8,012 bases of DNA from assembly GCA_900554725.1 (NCBI GenBank), contig USII01000042.1, positions 1 through 8,012 on the forward strand, read 5' to 3'. Below are positions 1 to 6,302 of this stretch, piece by piece (position 1 is the first letter of the stretch; the number at the start of each line of letters is the position of its first letter). Under the pieces are notes generated by a model. The model worked only from the letters and a program-made list of their open reading frames with translations, was not told the origin of the DNA and did no database searches. A program made the position numbers and the translations under genes. This stretch comes from an uncultured Eubacteriales bacterium. GTDB taxonomy: Bacteria > Bacillota > Clostridia > Christensenellales > Christensenellaceae.

Positions 1-1
1 C

Positions 2-619
2 GATACGGGAACCAACCTGGATGCGCGCGCCCTGCCTGCCTGCGCGGAGCTCATCCGCGGCTGGAGCGGCCATCCCTACTGCATGGTGGAGGGCATTGAC
101 TCCAGCTTCGATGCGGCGCTGTTTATCGGCTATCATTCCGCCGCCGGGCGGGATGGAAACCCACTTTCGCATACCAATAATCCCCGCCTGCTTTATGTCA
201 AAATCAATGGCAAAAAGGCCAGCGAATTTCAAATGCACAGCTGGGCCTGCGCGCTGGAAGGAGTCCCTTCTGTATTCCTGAGCGGAGATCAGATGTTATG
301 CGAGGATAGCGCCCATCTTCACCCCATGCTCAAAACCCTGGCTGTAAAGAGCGGCTTTGGCGCAGCCACCCGCAGCATATCGCCCGACCTCGCCGTTCAA
401 AAAATCCGCCAACAGGCAGAACAGGCACTGCGCCAGGATCTTCGCGGCGCTCTCTGCCAGCTGCCCGAACACTTCCATTTTGAGATCTGCTATAAAGATC
501 ATGCCCTTGCAACTAAAATGTCCTTTTTTCCGGGTTTTCGAAAAATAGACGACAATACCATCGCCCTGGATAGTCAAAACTATATGGATTTGCTGGTGGC
601 GGCGCGTTTTGTTTTCTAG
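2..619 (+). CDS. dppA: M55 family D-aminopeptidase, DppA-like (5' end outside window)
   Basis: This is the C-terminal about 205 residues of a zinc peptidase of the M55 (DppA) family, cytoplasmic enzymes that release N-terminal D-amino acids from short peptides. The reading frame is open from base 2 to TAG at 617-619, and the N-terminal part, with the expected DxE metal ligands, lies upstream of the window. The first residues (DTGTNL) match the stretch just after the second metal-binding His of DppA. What remains shows the family core in order: FIGYHS, whose His is the expected zinc ligand; LSHT, whose His is the expected catalytic one; the Glu of KKASEF, matching the zinc ligand in the VGELG segment of B. 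subtilis DppA; then GVPSVFLSGD and LAVKSGFGAATRSISP. The helix normally reading GLNA after the ligand Glu is FQMHSW here, and GDD is GDQ, so it may be a divergent subgroup. A terminator follows 37 bp downstream, so transcription ends here. Family call is sure; exact substrate is not. Confidence 0.9.
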   Translation, partial: DTGTNLDARALPACAELIRGWSGHPYCMVEGIDSSFDAALFIGYHSAAGRDGNPLSHTNNPRLLYVKINGKKASEFQMHSWACALEGVPSVFLSGDQMLCEDSAHLHPMLKTLAVKSGFGAATRSISPDLAVQKIRQQAEQALRQDLRGALCQLPEHFHFEICYKDHALATKMSFFPGFRKIDDNTIALDSQNYMDLLVAARFVF

Positions 620-656
620 CTGCAAGAAAGCATTCCCTTTCCAAATCGTACCGGCA

Positions 657-689
657 GGCGAAGAGCAAATGCTCTTCGCCTTTTTCTTT
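657..689 (+). terminator. Rho-independent terminator of the M55 peptidase gene
   Basis: There is a perfect 10-bp stem, GGCGAAGAGC (657-666) with GCTCTTCGCC (671-680), an AAAT loop, and a following T tract TTTTTCTTT (681-689). It lies 37 bp after the peptidase stop codon and separates that transcript from the hydrogenase operon. Confidence 0.93.
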
Positions 690-753
690 GCTCAAAGTGC
701 GCCATCCCATGATCCTGCGGCCGTCGTTCCCTTTCTTTTTCTCCCATCCTTTT

Positions 754-771
754 TTCCATATTAAAATGGAA
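754..771. repeat. 18-bp near-perfect dyad upstream of hyd operon
   Basis: TTCCAT (754-759) and ATGGAA (766-771) are exact inverted repeats around ATTAAA, which is itself palindromic except for one A/A pair (760 and 765). It lies about 45 bp upstream of the candidate -35 box, where an activator or repressor could bind. It does not match the Rex operator consensus. The regulatory role is inferred from position and symmetry only. Confidence 0.4.
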
Positions 772-795
772 TTACTCCATGTTTTAGCGCATACA

Positions 796-813
796 TCAGT
801 ATTCCGATATTGA
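796..813. repeat. 18-bp near-perfect dyad abutting the hyd -35 box
   Basis: TCAGTAT (796-802) and ATATTGA (807-813) are inverted repeats with one non-complementary position (G799 opposite T810), separated by TCCG. The dyad ends 2 bp before the candidate -35 hexamer at 816. Its centre is 42 bp from the centre of the dyad at 754-771, which is four helical turns, although the two sequences differ. It is a candidate operator by position and has not been matched to a known regulator. Confidence 0.4.
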
Positions 814-815
814 TA

Positions 816-844
816 TGTACAAGCCCCTTCACTTCTGGTAGAAT
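816..844 (+). promoter_or_regulatory. Candidate sigma-A promoter of hydCBA, extended -10
   Basis: TGTACA (816-821, four of six matches to TTGACA) is followed after 17 bp by TAGAAT (839-844, five of six matches to TATAAT), with the TGn extension at 836-838. The start site would be near 851, giving a leader of about 175 nt before hydC. It is the best promoter I found between the upstream terminator and hydC, but the -35 is only moderate. Confidence 0.55.
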
Positions 845-850
845 GGTTTT

Positions 851-1025
851 GTATGAACCAAAGTGGGGAAAGTTTTCTTCCCATCCCGAATGGTTCTCTA
901 TGGGCCAGGCAGAATGCGCGGCAGGGATCATAAGCGCGCTCTTCTTTTTGTACTTCCGGCCCAGCGCCGGAGGCAGGTTTTCTCCCTGCGCACAGGCGCA
1001 TAAGCAAGAATAAAGGAGCAAACAC
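851..1025 (+). promoter_or_regulatory. Hairpin-rich 5' leader of hydCBA
   Basis: No convincing gene lies here. Several stems can form. The first is 855-860 with 891-896, enclosing GTGGGGA (863-869) with TTCCCAT (878-884). The second is 916-920 with 935-939, a 5-bp GC stem with a 14-nt loop, followed by a T-rich run to 949. The third is 953-960 with 966-973, 8 bp with one G-U pair. The last two are alternatives that cannot form together: 973-977 with 985-989, or 987-991 with 996-1000. The last ends 11 nt before the hydC ribosome binding site AAAGGAG (1012-1018). I do not recognise a known riboswitch class. A regulatory role is inferred only. Confidence 0.4.
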
Positions 1026-1529
1026 ATGAAACAACATCCGGAGCAGTCATTCAACTACGCTGTGCTGGATACGATCCTGGCGGAGCAGGGTGCCAAGCCC
1101 AGCTCCGTTATCGCTATCCTTCAGGCGGTCCAAGAGCACTACCGCTATCTGCCGCAGGAGATTTTCCCCTATATGGCAGAAAAAATAGGCATCAGCGAAG
1201 CGCAGATCTATTCTGTGGCAACCTTCTATGAAAACTTCTCGCTGGAGCCAAAGGGGGCATATGTCATAAAAATCTGCGATGGCACAGCATGCCATGTGCG
1301 CAGATCCATTCCCATACTGGAGCGGCTGCGCAGCGAGCTTGGGCTTTCCAAGAGCAAAGTCACAACAGATGATCTCAGCTTTACTGTGGAAACCGTCTCC
1401 TGCCTTGGGGCCTGCGGCCTTGCCCCTGTTCTCACGGTAAACGACAAGGTTTATCCCGCGATGACTCCCGAAAAGGCCTCTTCGCTCATTGCAAAATTAA
1501 AGGAGGAGCTTGCCCATGAAAAAGCTTAA
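1026..1529 (+). CDS. hydC: [FeFe]-hydrogenase subunit HydC (NuoE-like, [2Fe-2S])
   Basis: The 167-residue protein is a NuoE/24-kDa-type subunit with a thioredoxin-like [2Fe-2S] domain. An N-terminal helical part (about 10-60) leads into the family signature VATFYENF (64-71). The cluster ligands are C84 and C89 (CDGTAC) and C126 and C130 (CLGAC), the usual C-x4-C and C-x3-C pattern. It passes electrons within the soluble hydrogenase complex beside the HydB flavin site. The ATG at 1026 is preceded by AAAGGAG with a 7-nt gap. It is the first gene of the operon and its end overlaps the hydB start by 14 nt, implying coupled translation. Homologues are also called hndA or nuoE; a complex I subunit is unlikely, because the third gene is a hydrogenase and no membrane subunits are present. 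Confidence 0.95.
   Translation: MKQHPEQSFNYAVLDTILAEQGAKPSSVIAILQAVQEHYRYLPQEIFPYMAEKIGISEAQIYSVATFYENFSLEPKGAYVIKICDGTACHVRRSIPILERLRSELGLSKSKVTTDDLSFTVETVSCLGACGLAPVLTVNDKVYPAMTPEKASSLIAKLKEELAHEKA
1501..1506 (+). promoter_or_regulatory. Ribosome binding site that sets the hydB start
   Basis: AGGAGG lies within the end of hydC, 9 nt before the ATG at 1516. The in-frame TTG at 1510 is only 3 nt away, too close to be served, so ATG 1516 is preferred. Confidence 0.85.
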
Positions 1530-3396
1530 AAGCCGCCAGGAACTTCAGGAGCTGCGCAGGGTTTATTCCAGCGCTCTTGCTGCCGAGCAGAAAAAAGTGC
1601 TGGTTTGTGCGGGCACCGGCTGTATTTCCAGCGGTTCCCTGCTCATTTTTGATCGCCTTCGTGCGCTGATCGAGGAGCAGGGCCTGCGCTGCGAAGTGGA
1701 GCTGGAAAAAGAGCCGCACGATCACAGCATCGGCCTAAAAAAGAGCGGTTGCCATGGCTTTTGCGAAATGGGGCCGCTGGTGCGCATCGAGCCGGAGGGC
1801 TATCTTTATACCAAAGTAAAGCTGGAAGATTGCGAGGAGATCGTCTCCCGCACCATCTTAAAGGGCGAACTGATCGAGCGCCTCGCCTACCAGAAAAACG
1901 GGAAAATCTATCCACGGCAGGAAGAGATTCCCTTCTATCAAAAGCAAACCCGCCTGCTGCTGGAGCACTGCGGGCATATCAACGCCAGCTCTGTTCGGGA
2001 ATATCTGGGCATTGGCGGCTATACCGCGTTTGAAAAGGCCCTGTTCGACCTCTCGCCAGACGAGATCATCGAAGAAATTACCGCGGCAAACCTTCGGGGC
2101 AGAGGGGGCGGCGGCTTCCCCACCGGGCGCAAATGGGCGCAGGTGCGCCGGCAAAACGCGCCCCAGAAATACATCGTCTGCAATGGCGACGAGGGCGACC
2201 CAGGCGCATTTATGGATAGAAGCATCATGGAGGGCGACCCGCATAAAATGCTGGAGGGCATGCTCATTGCAGGCCTGGCCTGCGGGGCAACGCAGGGTTA
2301 CATCTATGTGCGCGCCGAATATCCGATGGCTGTAGAGCGCCTGCGCACGGCCATTCACCAGGCAGAAGAGCTGGGCCTTCTTGGCGATCATATTCTTGGG
2401 ACAGACTTCTGTTTTCGCATAAACATCAACCGTGGCGCCGGAGCGTTTGTCTGCGGCGAGGGCAGTGCGCTTACCGCCTCCATCGAGGGCAAGCGCGGCA
2501 TGCCCCGCGTCAAGCCGCCCCGCACAGTTGAACACGGGCTGTTTGATATGCCGACTGTGCTCAATAATGTCAAGACATTTGCCAATGTGCCCATGATCAT
2601 CGAGCGCGGCGCAGCATGGTATCACAGCTACGGGACGCCCAAAAGCCCCGGCACAAAGACATATGCCCTCACCGGCAATATCGAAAATACCGGCCTCATC
2701 GAGGTGCCTATGGGAACGACGCTGCGGGAAGTCATCTTTGGTGTAGGCGGGGGCATGCGCGGCGGAGCACAGTTTAAGGCCGTACAGATTGGCGGCCCCT
2801 CTGGCGGCTGCCTGACCAGCAAAGATCTGGATTTGCCCCTGGATTTTGATTCCCTGAAGAGCGCAGGGGCCATGATAGGCTCAGGCGGCCTGGTCGTCAT
2901 GGACGAGCATACCTGCATGGTGGAAGTCGCCCGGTTTTTCATGAACTTCACCCAAAACGAATCCTGCGGCAAGTGCGTCCCCTGCCGGGAAGGCACCAAG
3001 CGCATGCTGGAAATTCTGGAGCGCATCGTCGCCGGAGAAGGGCGGGAAGGGGATATCGAGCTGCTGCTGGAGCTTGCGGATACCATCTCCGCTACAGCCC
3101 TCTGCGGGCTGGGCAAATCCGCCGCCTCCCCCGTCGTCAGCACAATTAAGGGATTCCGCGAGGAATACGAAGCCCATATCTACGAAAAGCGCTGCCCGGC
3201 GGGCGTCTGCCAGAAGCTCAAGCGCATCTATATCGAGCAGGATCTCTGCCGGGGCTGCTCCAAGTGTTCGCGCATCTGCCCTGTTGGGGCGATCAGCGGG
3301 AAGATCAAAAATCCCTTTACCATCGACGCTGCAAAATGCATCAAGTGCGGCGCCTGCAAAGCGGCCTGCCCGTTTGGTGCAATTAAGGAGGCTTAA
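1516..3396 (+). CDS. hydB: [FeFe]-hydrogenase subunit HydB (NuoF-like, FMN/NAD(H) site)
   Basis: This 626-residue protein is the NAD(H)-binding flavoprotein of the trimeric hydrogenase. Domains in order: an N-terminal thioredoxin-like [2Fe-2S] domain (about 28-110; ligands C31, C36, C79, C83); the NuoF core with the glycine-rich FMN/NADH loop GRGGGGFPTGRKW (195-207) and NGDEGDPG (223-230); an SLBB-like region (about 375-450); a [4Fe-4S] site with C484, C487, C490 and C530; and a C-terminal 2x[4Fe-4S] ferredoxin domain (C578, C581, C584, C588 and C608, C611, C614, C618). This layout is that of HydB from bifurcating hydrogenases, not of plain NuoF, which lacks both end domains. All cluster ligands are intact. 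The motif that reads CGEETAL in most NuoF-like proteins is CGEGSAL here (313-319). It overlaps hydC by 14 nt, and hydA starts 3 nt after its stop. Confidence 0.96.
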   Translation: MKKLKSRQELQELRRVYSSALAAEQKKVLVCAGTGCISSGSLLIFDRLRALIEEQGLRCEVELEKEPHDHSIGLKKSGCHGFCEMGPLVRIEPEGYLYTKVKLEDCEEIVSRTILKGELIERLAYQKNGKIYPRQEEIPFYQKQTRLLLEHCGHINASSVREYLGIGGYTAFEKALFDLSPDEIIEEITAANLRGRGGGGFPTGRKWAQVRRQNAPQKYIVCNGDEGDPGAFMDRSIMEGDPHKMLEGMLIAGLACGATQGYIYVRAEYPMAVERLRTAIHQAEELGLLGDHILGTDFCFRININRGAGAFVCGEGSALTASIEGKRGMPRVKPPRTVEHGLFDMPTVLNNVKTFANVPMIIERGAAWYHSYGTPKSPGTKTYALTGNIENTGLIEVPMGTTLREVIFGVGGGMRGGAQFKAVQIGGPSGGCLTSKDLDLPLDFDSLKSAGAMIGSGGLVVMDEHTCMVEVARFFMNFTQNESCGKCVPCREGTKRMLEILERIVAGEGREGDIELLLELADTISATALCGLGKSAASPVVSTIKGFREEYEAHIYEKRCPAGVCQKLKRIYIEQDLCRGCSKCSRICPVGAISGKIKNPFTIDAAKCIKCGACKAACPFGAIKEA

Positions 3397-3399
3397 CGC

Positions 3400-5085
3400 A
3401 TGGAAAAGAAAGAGTATCTCACAATCGACGGGATTCCCGTTGCAATAGAAGGCGAAAAAAACCTGCTGGAGCTTATCCGAAAAATCGGCATTAAGCTGCC
3501 CACCTTCTGCTACCATTCCGAGCTTTCCATCTATGGCGCCTGCCGCATGTGCATGGTGGAAAACCAGTGGGGCGGCATGGAAGCCGCCTGCTCCACACCG
3601 CCGCGGGCGGGCATGGAAATTTATACCAATACCGAGCGGCTGCGCAAATACCGCAAGATGATTTTGGAGCTTCTGCTCTCCAACCATTGCCGGGACTGCA
3701 CCACCTGCGCCAGCAATGGAAAGTGCAAACTGCAGGATCTTGCGATGAAATTTAAAATTCACAATGTCCGCTTTCCAAACACGGCCGCAGAGCCCTGCAT
3801 CGACGATTCCTCCGTGTGCATCACCCGGGATAAGCATAAGTGCATTCTCTGCGGCGACTGTGTGCGCATGTGCAATGAAATGCAGCATGTGGGCGCCATC
3901 AACTTCGCCTGCCGCGGCTCCAAGATGACCATTGCCACTGCGTTCGATAAGCCCATTGCAGAGTCCAACTGCATCGGGTGCGGGCAATGCGCGGCCGTCT
4001 GCCCCACGGGCGCCATCGTCGTAAAAAGCGATGTGACGCAGGTCTGGCGGGAACTGGACGATAAGAATACGCATGTCACCGCTCAGATTGCGCCGGCCGT
4101 CCGCGTTGCAATCGGCAAAGAGCTTGGCATTGCAGAGGGCGAAAATGCTATGGGGCGCATTGTTGCTGTGCTGCGCCGTATGGGCTTTGATGAGGTGTTC
4201 GATACTTCTACCGGCGCAGACCTTACCGTGCTGGAAGAATCCAAGGAACTGCTTTCCCGCTTGGAAAGCGGGGAAAACCTGCCTCTCTTTACTTCCTGCT
4301 GCCCTGCATGGATCAACTACTGCGAGAAAAACCATCCGGAGCTCTTGCCCCATATTTCTACCTGCCGCTCCCCCATGCAGATGTTTGCATCTGTCATCAA
4401 AGAGCAGTGCCGCCTGGATGGCAAGCGCAGCGTGCATGTTGCCATCATGCCCTGCACCGCAAAAAAAGGAGAAGCTGCTCGCAAGGAGTTTCAAAAGGAT
4501 GGCCAGCCCCTGGTGGATTATGTCATCACAACCCAGGAGCTCATCGTAATGATCAAGGAATCCGGCCTTATCTTCCGCGAAATTGAGCCGGAAGCTGTGG
4601 ATATGCCCTTTGGCACCATGACGGGCGCAGGCGTCATTTTCGGCGTCAGCGGCGGCGTGACCGAAGCGGTCTTGCGCCGTGTTTCCACAGATAAATCCCC
4701 CGGTGCGCTGCGTTCCATCGCTATGGCTGGCGTGCGCGGCAACGAGGATATCAAGGAGCTTACCGCCTCCTACGGGGATCGGGAGCTTAAGATCGCCATT
4801 GTAAACGGCTTAAAGGGCGCAGAGGAGATCATCTCCCGCATTCGGCAGGGAGAGCATTTCGATTTTGTCGAGGTGATGGCCTGCCACGGCGGCTGCGTCA
4901 GCGGCGCAGGACAGCCGTATATCGTAAATGAAGGAAAAGAGCGCCGGGGTAAGGCTCTCTACGCTTCGGATAAGATGTGCGCCATCAAGCGCTCGGAAAG
5001 CAACCCCTTGATGGACGAGCTGTACCGCGGCGTACTCAAAGGCAAAGTGCATCAACTGCTCCATGTTCACTATGGCGCAAAATAG
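3400..5085 (+). CDS. hydA: [FeFe]-hydrogenase catalytic subunit HydA (group A, M3 type)
   Basis: The 561-residue protein carries the H-cluster and makes or consumes H2. Domains in order: plant-type [2Fe-2S] (C37, C48, C51, C64); a His-Cys3 [4Fe-4S] site (H96, C100, C103, C109); two [4Fe-4S] clusters with ligands drawn from C148, C151, C154, C158 and C191, C194, C197, C201; then the H-cluster domain. Its three motifs are complete: TSCCPAW (298-304; C300 is the expected proton-relay Cys and C301 a ligand), MPCTAKKGE (350-358; C352) and EVMACHGGCVSGAGQP (491-506; C495, C499). Domain order and length resemble the 574-residue C. pasteurianum enzyme; the extra C-terminal [2Fe-2S] part of Thermotoga HydA is absent. 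ATG 3400 follows AAGGAGG (3385-3391) with an 8-nt gap. Its place after hydC and hydB points to an NAD- and ferredoxin-linked complex; true bifurcation is inferred from context. No signal peptide, so cytoplasmic. Confidence 0.98.
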   Translation: MEKKEYLTIDGIPVAIEGEKNLLELIRKIGIKLPTFCYHSELSIYGACRMCMVENQWGGMEAACSTPPRAGMEIYTNTERLRKYRKMILELLLSNHCRDCTTCASNGKCKLQDLAMKFKIHNVRFPNTAAEPCIDDSSVCITRDKHKCILCGDCVRMCNEMQHVGAINFACRGSKMTIATAFDKPIAESNCIGCGQCAAVCPTGAIVVKSDVTQVWRELDDKNTHVTAQIAPAVRVAIGKELGIAEGENAMGRIVAVLRRMGFDEVFDTSTGADLTVLEESKELLSRLESGENLPLFTSCCPAWINYCEKNHPELLPHISTCRSPMQMFASVIKEQCRLDGKRSVHVAIMPCTAKKGEAARKEFQKDGQPLVDYVITTQELIVMIKESGLIFREIEPEAVDMPFGTMTGAGVIFGVSGGVTEAVLRRVSTDKSPGALRSIAMAGVRGNEDIKELTASYGDRELKIAIVNGLKGAEEIISRIRQGEHFDFVEVMACHGGCVSGAGQPYIVNEGKERRGKALYASDKMCAIKRSESNPLMDELYRGVLKGKVHQLLHVHYGAK

Positions 5086-5097
5086 CCTGGTAAAATC

Positions 5098-5138
5098 AGA
5101 GCGGGCGGCAGATGATATGCCGCCCGCTCTTTTATTTT
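5098..5138 (+). terminator. Rho-independent terminator of hydCBA, possibly bidirectional
   Basis: A perfect 13-bp stem pairs 5098-5110 (AGAGCGGGCGGCA) with 5118-5130 around a GATGATA loop, followed by T-rich TTTTATTTT (5130-5138). It lies 12 bp after the hydA stop. The gene on the other strand ends at 5172; read from that side, the stem is followed by GATTTTA, so it could also stop that transcript, though less strongly. Confidence 0.93.
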
Positions 5139-5171
5139 GCCCCCTTGCATGCCAAAGCGCCTGCCTTGCCG

Positions 5172-6119
5172 TTACTTCCGGCGCAGAATTTCATCCCCAA
5201 AAAAATGCCGTGCCAGAAACAGCCCCGAAGCGCCCTCCGCGTTTTTTTGCGGAAAGCGCCCAATGGGCGCAAAGCCCATTTCCCGATATAGTTCCAGTCT
5301 TTGCGGCTGTCTCTCCTGCACAAAAACCCAAAGATAGGAAATGCCGTTTTGCCAGCACCACTCTGCGCACCGCCAGATCAATCGCTTTCCCATGCCTTTC
5401 TGGCGTGCTTTCGGGCAAAGGCACACTGCCGCAACTTCCGCAGCTTGCTCCGCCGCCCGCCTTGCCACCAGGCAGCTCCCCTTCTCCCAAAACACCTCAT
5501 ATTCCTCTGGCTCATACTCTGCCTGCGGCACTTTGCCCTGCCCTTTTTCCGCCTGCAAAGCCCTGTTCATCTGCCGCAGCTTCTCCTCCGGCTCTCGAAT
5601 GTGCTCTGCAAGATAGGCCTGGGCATCCATATAATCCAGCATTTCCCAAATCTCCGGATAGAAAAACATCTTGCCCTGGAGGATCATCTCGCGCAGTTGG
5701 CTGGTTTCGGCCCACGCCGCCTGCGCGACTTCTTCTTTTTGCAGCTTCAATGCTTCTGGCGCAATCTCCCTTTGCAGCAGATAAATATCCCAGATCAGGT
5801 GCGTGCCATCCCGGCGCAAAATGCGTCGCACAAACCGCAGCTCCTCTGGCTGCACGCACAGCCCCAATTCTTCTTTCAGCTCTCGCGCACACCCGGTGCG
5901 CGTGTCCTCCGCCATCCTCATGCGCCCTGTGGTAAGGCCCCATACCCCAGGCAGAATTTCACAGTTGCAGCTGCGCTGCTGAACCAGCACCTGCCCTTTC
6001 CCATTTAGAATCCACACCTCTGCTGCCAAATGAAATTCATGGGGCAGGAGCGCTTCCCCCTTATTCACAATTTTGCCCGTCTTTTCCGCTCTTTCATCGT
6101 AAATATCCCAGCGCTCCAT
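5172..6119 (-). CDS. Nudix hydrolase fused to GNAT-type acetyltransferase
   Basis: This 315-residue protein joins two domains in one frame. The N-terminal part (about 1-165) is a Nudix hydrolase of the type beginning WDIYDE. Its Nudix box at 65-87 is complete: G65, E71, then RELKEELGL (79-87), with the Mg2+-binding glutamates present. Nudix enzymes cleave nucleoside diphosphates linked to another group; the substrate is unknown here. After a helical, charged linker (about 168-205) comes a GNAT-like part (about 207-305) with the acetyl-CoA loop RQKGMG (239-244) and the typical ending ELYREMGFAPIG (276-287). This domain is short, so its N-terminal strands may be reduced. The ATG at 6119 is chosen because WDIYDE lies at the usual N-terminus; the ribosome site is weak (GGGG at 6128-6131, 8 nt away). 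It is monocistronic, with its own promoter and convergent with hydA. Nudix call is strong, GNAT call good, function unknown. Confidence 0.85.
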   Translation of the reverse strand: MERWDIYDERAEKTGKIVNKGEALLPHEFHLAAEVWILNGKGQVLVQQRSCNCEILPGVWGLTTGRMRMAEDTRTGCARELKEELGLCVQPEELRFVRRILRRDGTHLIWDIYLLQREIAPEALKLQKEEVAQAAWAETSQLREMILQGKMFFYPEIWEMLDYMDAQAYLAEHIREPEEKLRQMNRALQAEKGQGKVPQAEYEPEEYEVFWEKGSCLVARRAAEQAAEVAAVCLCPKARQKGMGKRLIWRCAEWCWQNGISYLWVFVQERQPQRLELYREMGFAPIGRFPQKNAEGASGLFLARHFFGDEILRRK

Positions 6120-6163
6120 TCCTCTTTCCCCGCCTTTACTATGCTTTTTTCTGCATTGCCTTC

Positions 6164-6191
6164 AGTATATCAGATTGCGAAGAGCGGTCAA
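6164..6191 (-). promoter_or_regulatory. Sigma-A promoter of the Nudix-GNAT gene
   Basis: Read on the minus strand, TTGACC (6191-6186) is followed after 16 bp by TATACT (6169-6164), with TGA just before it as an extended -10. Both boxes match the consensus at five of six bases. Transcription would start near 6157, leaving a leader of about 38 nt. No operator-like repeat overlaps it, so expression may be constitutive. Confidence 0.85.
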
Positions 6192-6235
6192 TCCTTTTGC
6201 GCCCTGTATTTGGCGCGCAGTTTGGCATTCAGGGC

Positions 6236-6265
6236 TTGACAACCTTTTGTCTAATCTGTTAGACT
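6236..6265 (+). promoter_or_regulatory. Promoter of the blaI-M56 operon, covered by operators
   Basis: A perfect -35 box TTGACA (6236-6241) is followed after 18 bp by TAGACT (6260-6265), with TGT just upstream as an extended -10. Transcription would start near 6272. Operator 1 covers the spacer and most of the -10, and operator 2 covers the start site, so repressor binding would block it. Confidence 0.88.
6249..6264. promoter_or_regulatory. Operator 1 of the BlaI-type repressor
   Basis: GTCTAA-TCTG-TTAGAC is an inverted repeat with exact 6-bp arms, lying between the -35 and the end of the -10. It shares both arms with operator 2, with the centres 23 bp apart, as expected for two repressor dimers on one promoter. 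Assignment to the adjacent BlaI-type gene rests on position and symmetry. Confidence 0.8.
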
Positions 6266-6270
6266 TAAGT

Positions 6271-6288
6271 TGTCTAATATATTAGACA
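6271..6288. promoter_or_regulatory. Operator 2, perfect 18-bp palindrome
   Basis: TGTCTAATATATTAGACA is a perfect palindrome containing the same GTCTAA and TTAGAC arms as operator 1. It spans the predicted transcription start and its last base is the first base of the AGGAGG ribosome binding site. Confidence 0.85.
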
Positions 6289-6293
6289 GGAGG
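6288..6293 (+). promoter_or_regulatory. Ribosome binding site that sets the repressor's TTG start
   Basis: AGGAGG lies 9 nt before TTG at 6303. The more upstream in-frame TTG at 6270 would have the operator and this site inside the coding region, so 6303 is the better start. Confidence 0.88.
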
Positions 6294-6302
6294 TGTATTC
6301 CA

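Noticed and set aside
861..870. GTGGGG as an MraZ-type box
   Set aside because: It occurs once, with no tandem repeats and no cell-division genes nearby; it is better explained as part of a hairpin arm.
916..950. Hairpin plus T-rich run as a true terminator or attenuator
   Set aside because: The stem is only 5 bp with a 14-nt loop and the T run is broken; kept only as part of the structured leader.
843..1013. A small open frame in the hydC leader starting at ATG 843
   Set aside because: There is no ribosome binding site, its ATG overlaps the predicted -10 box, and its translation resembles nothing known.
690..1025. A Rex operator upstream of the hydrogenase operon
   Set aside because: I looked for a TTGTTAA/TTAACAA or TTGTGAA/TTCACAA type dyad and found none in this interval.
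1510..1515. TTG at 1510 as the hydB start
   Set aside because: It is only 3 nt from AGGAGG, whereas ATG at 1516 has the ideal 9-nt spacing.
2881..4494. A 537-codon open frame on the minus strand opposite the hydB end and hydA
   Set aside because: It mirrors the codon pattern of hydB and hydA, its translation shows no recognisable domain, and the plus-strand proteins are complete with all motifs.
5063..5935. A plus-strand open frame opposite the Nudix-GNAT gene
   Set aside because: It is Pro- and Ala-rich low-complexity translation, starts inside hydA and crosses the hyd terminator, while the minus strand encodes clear domains.
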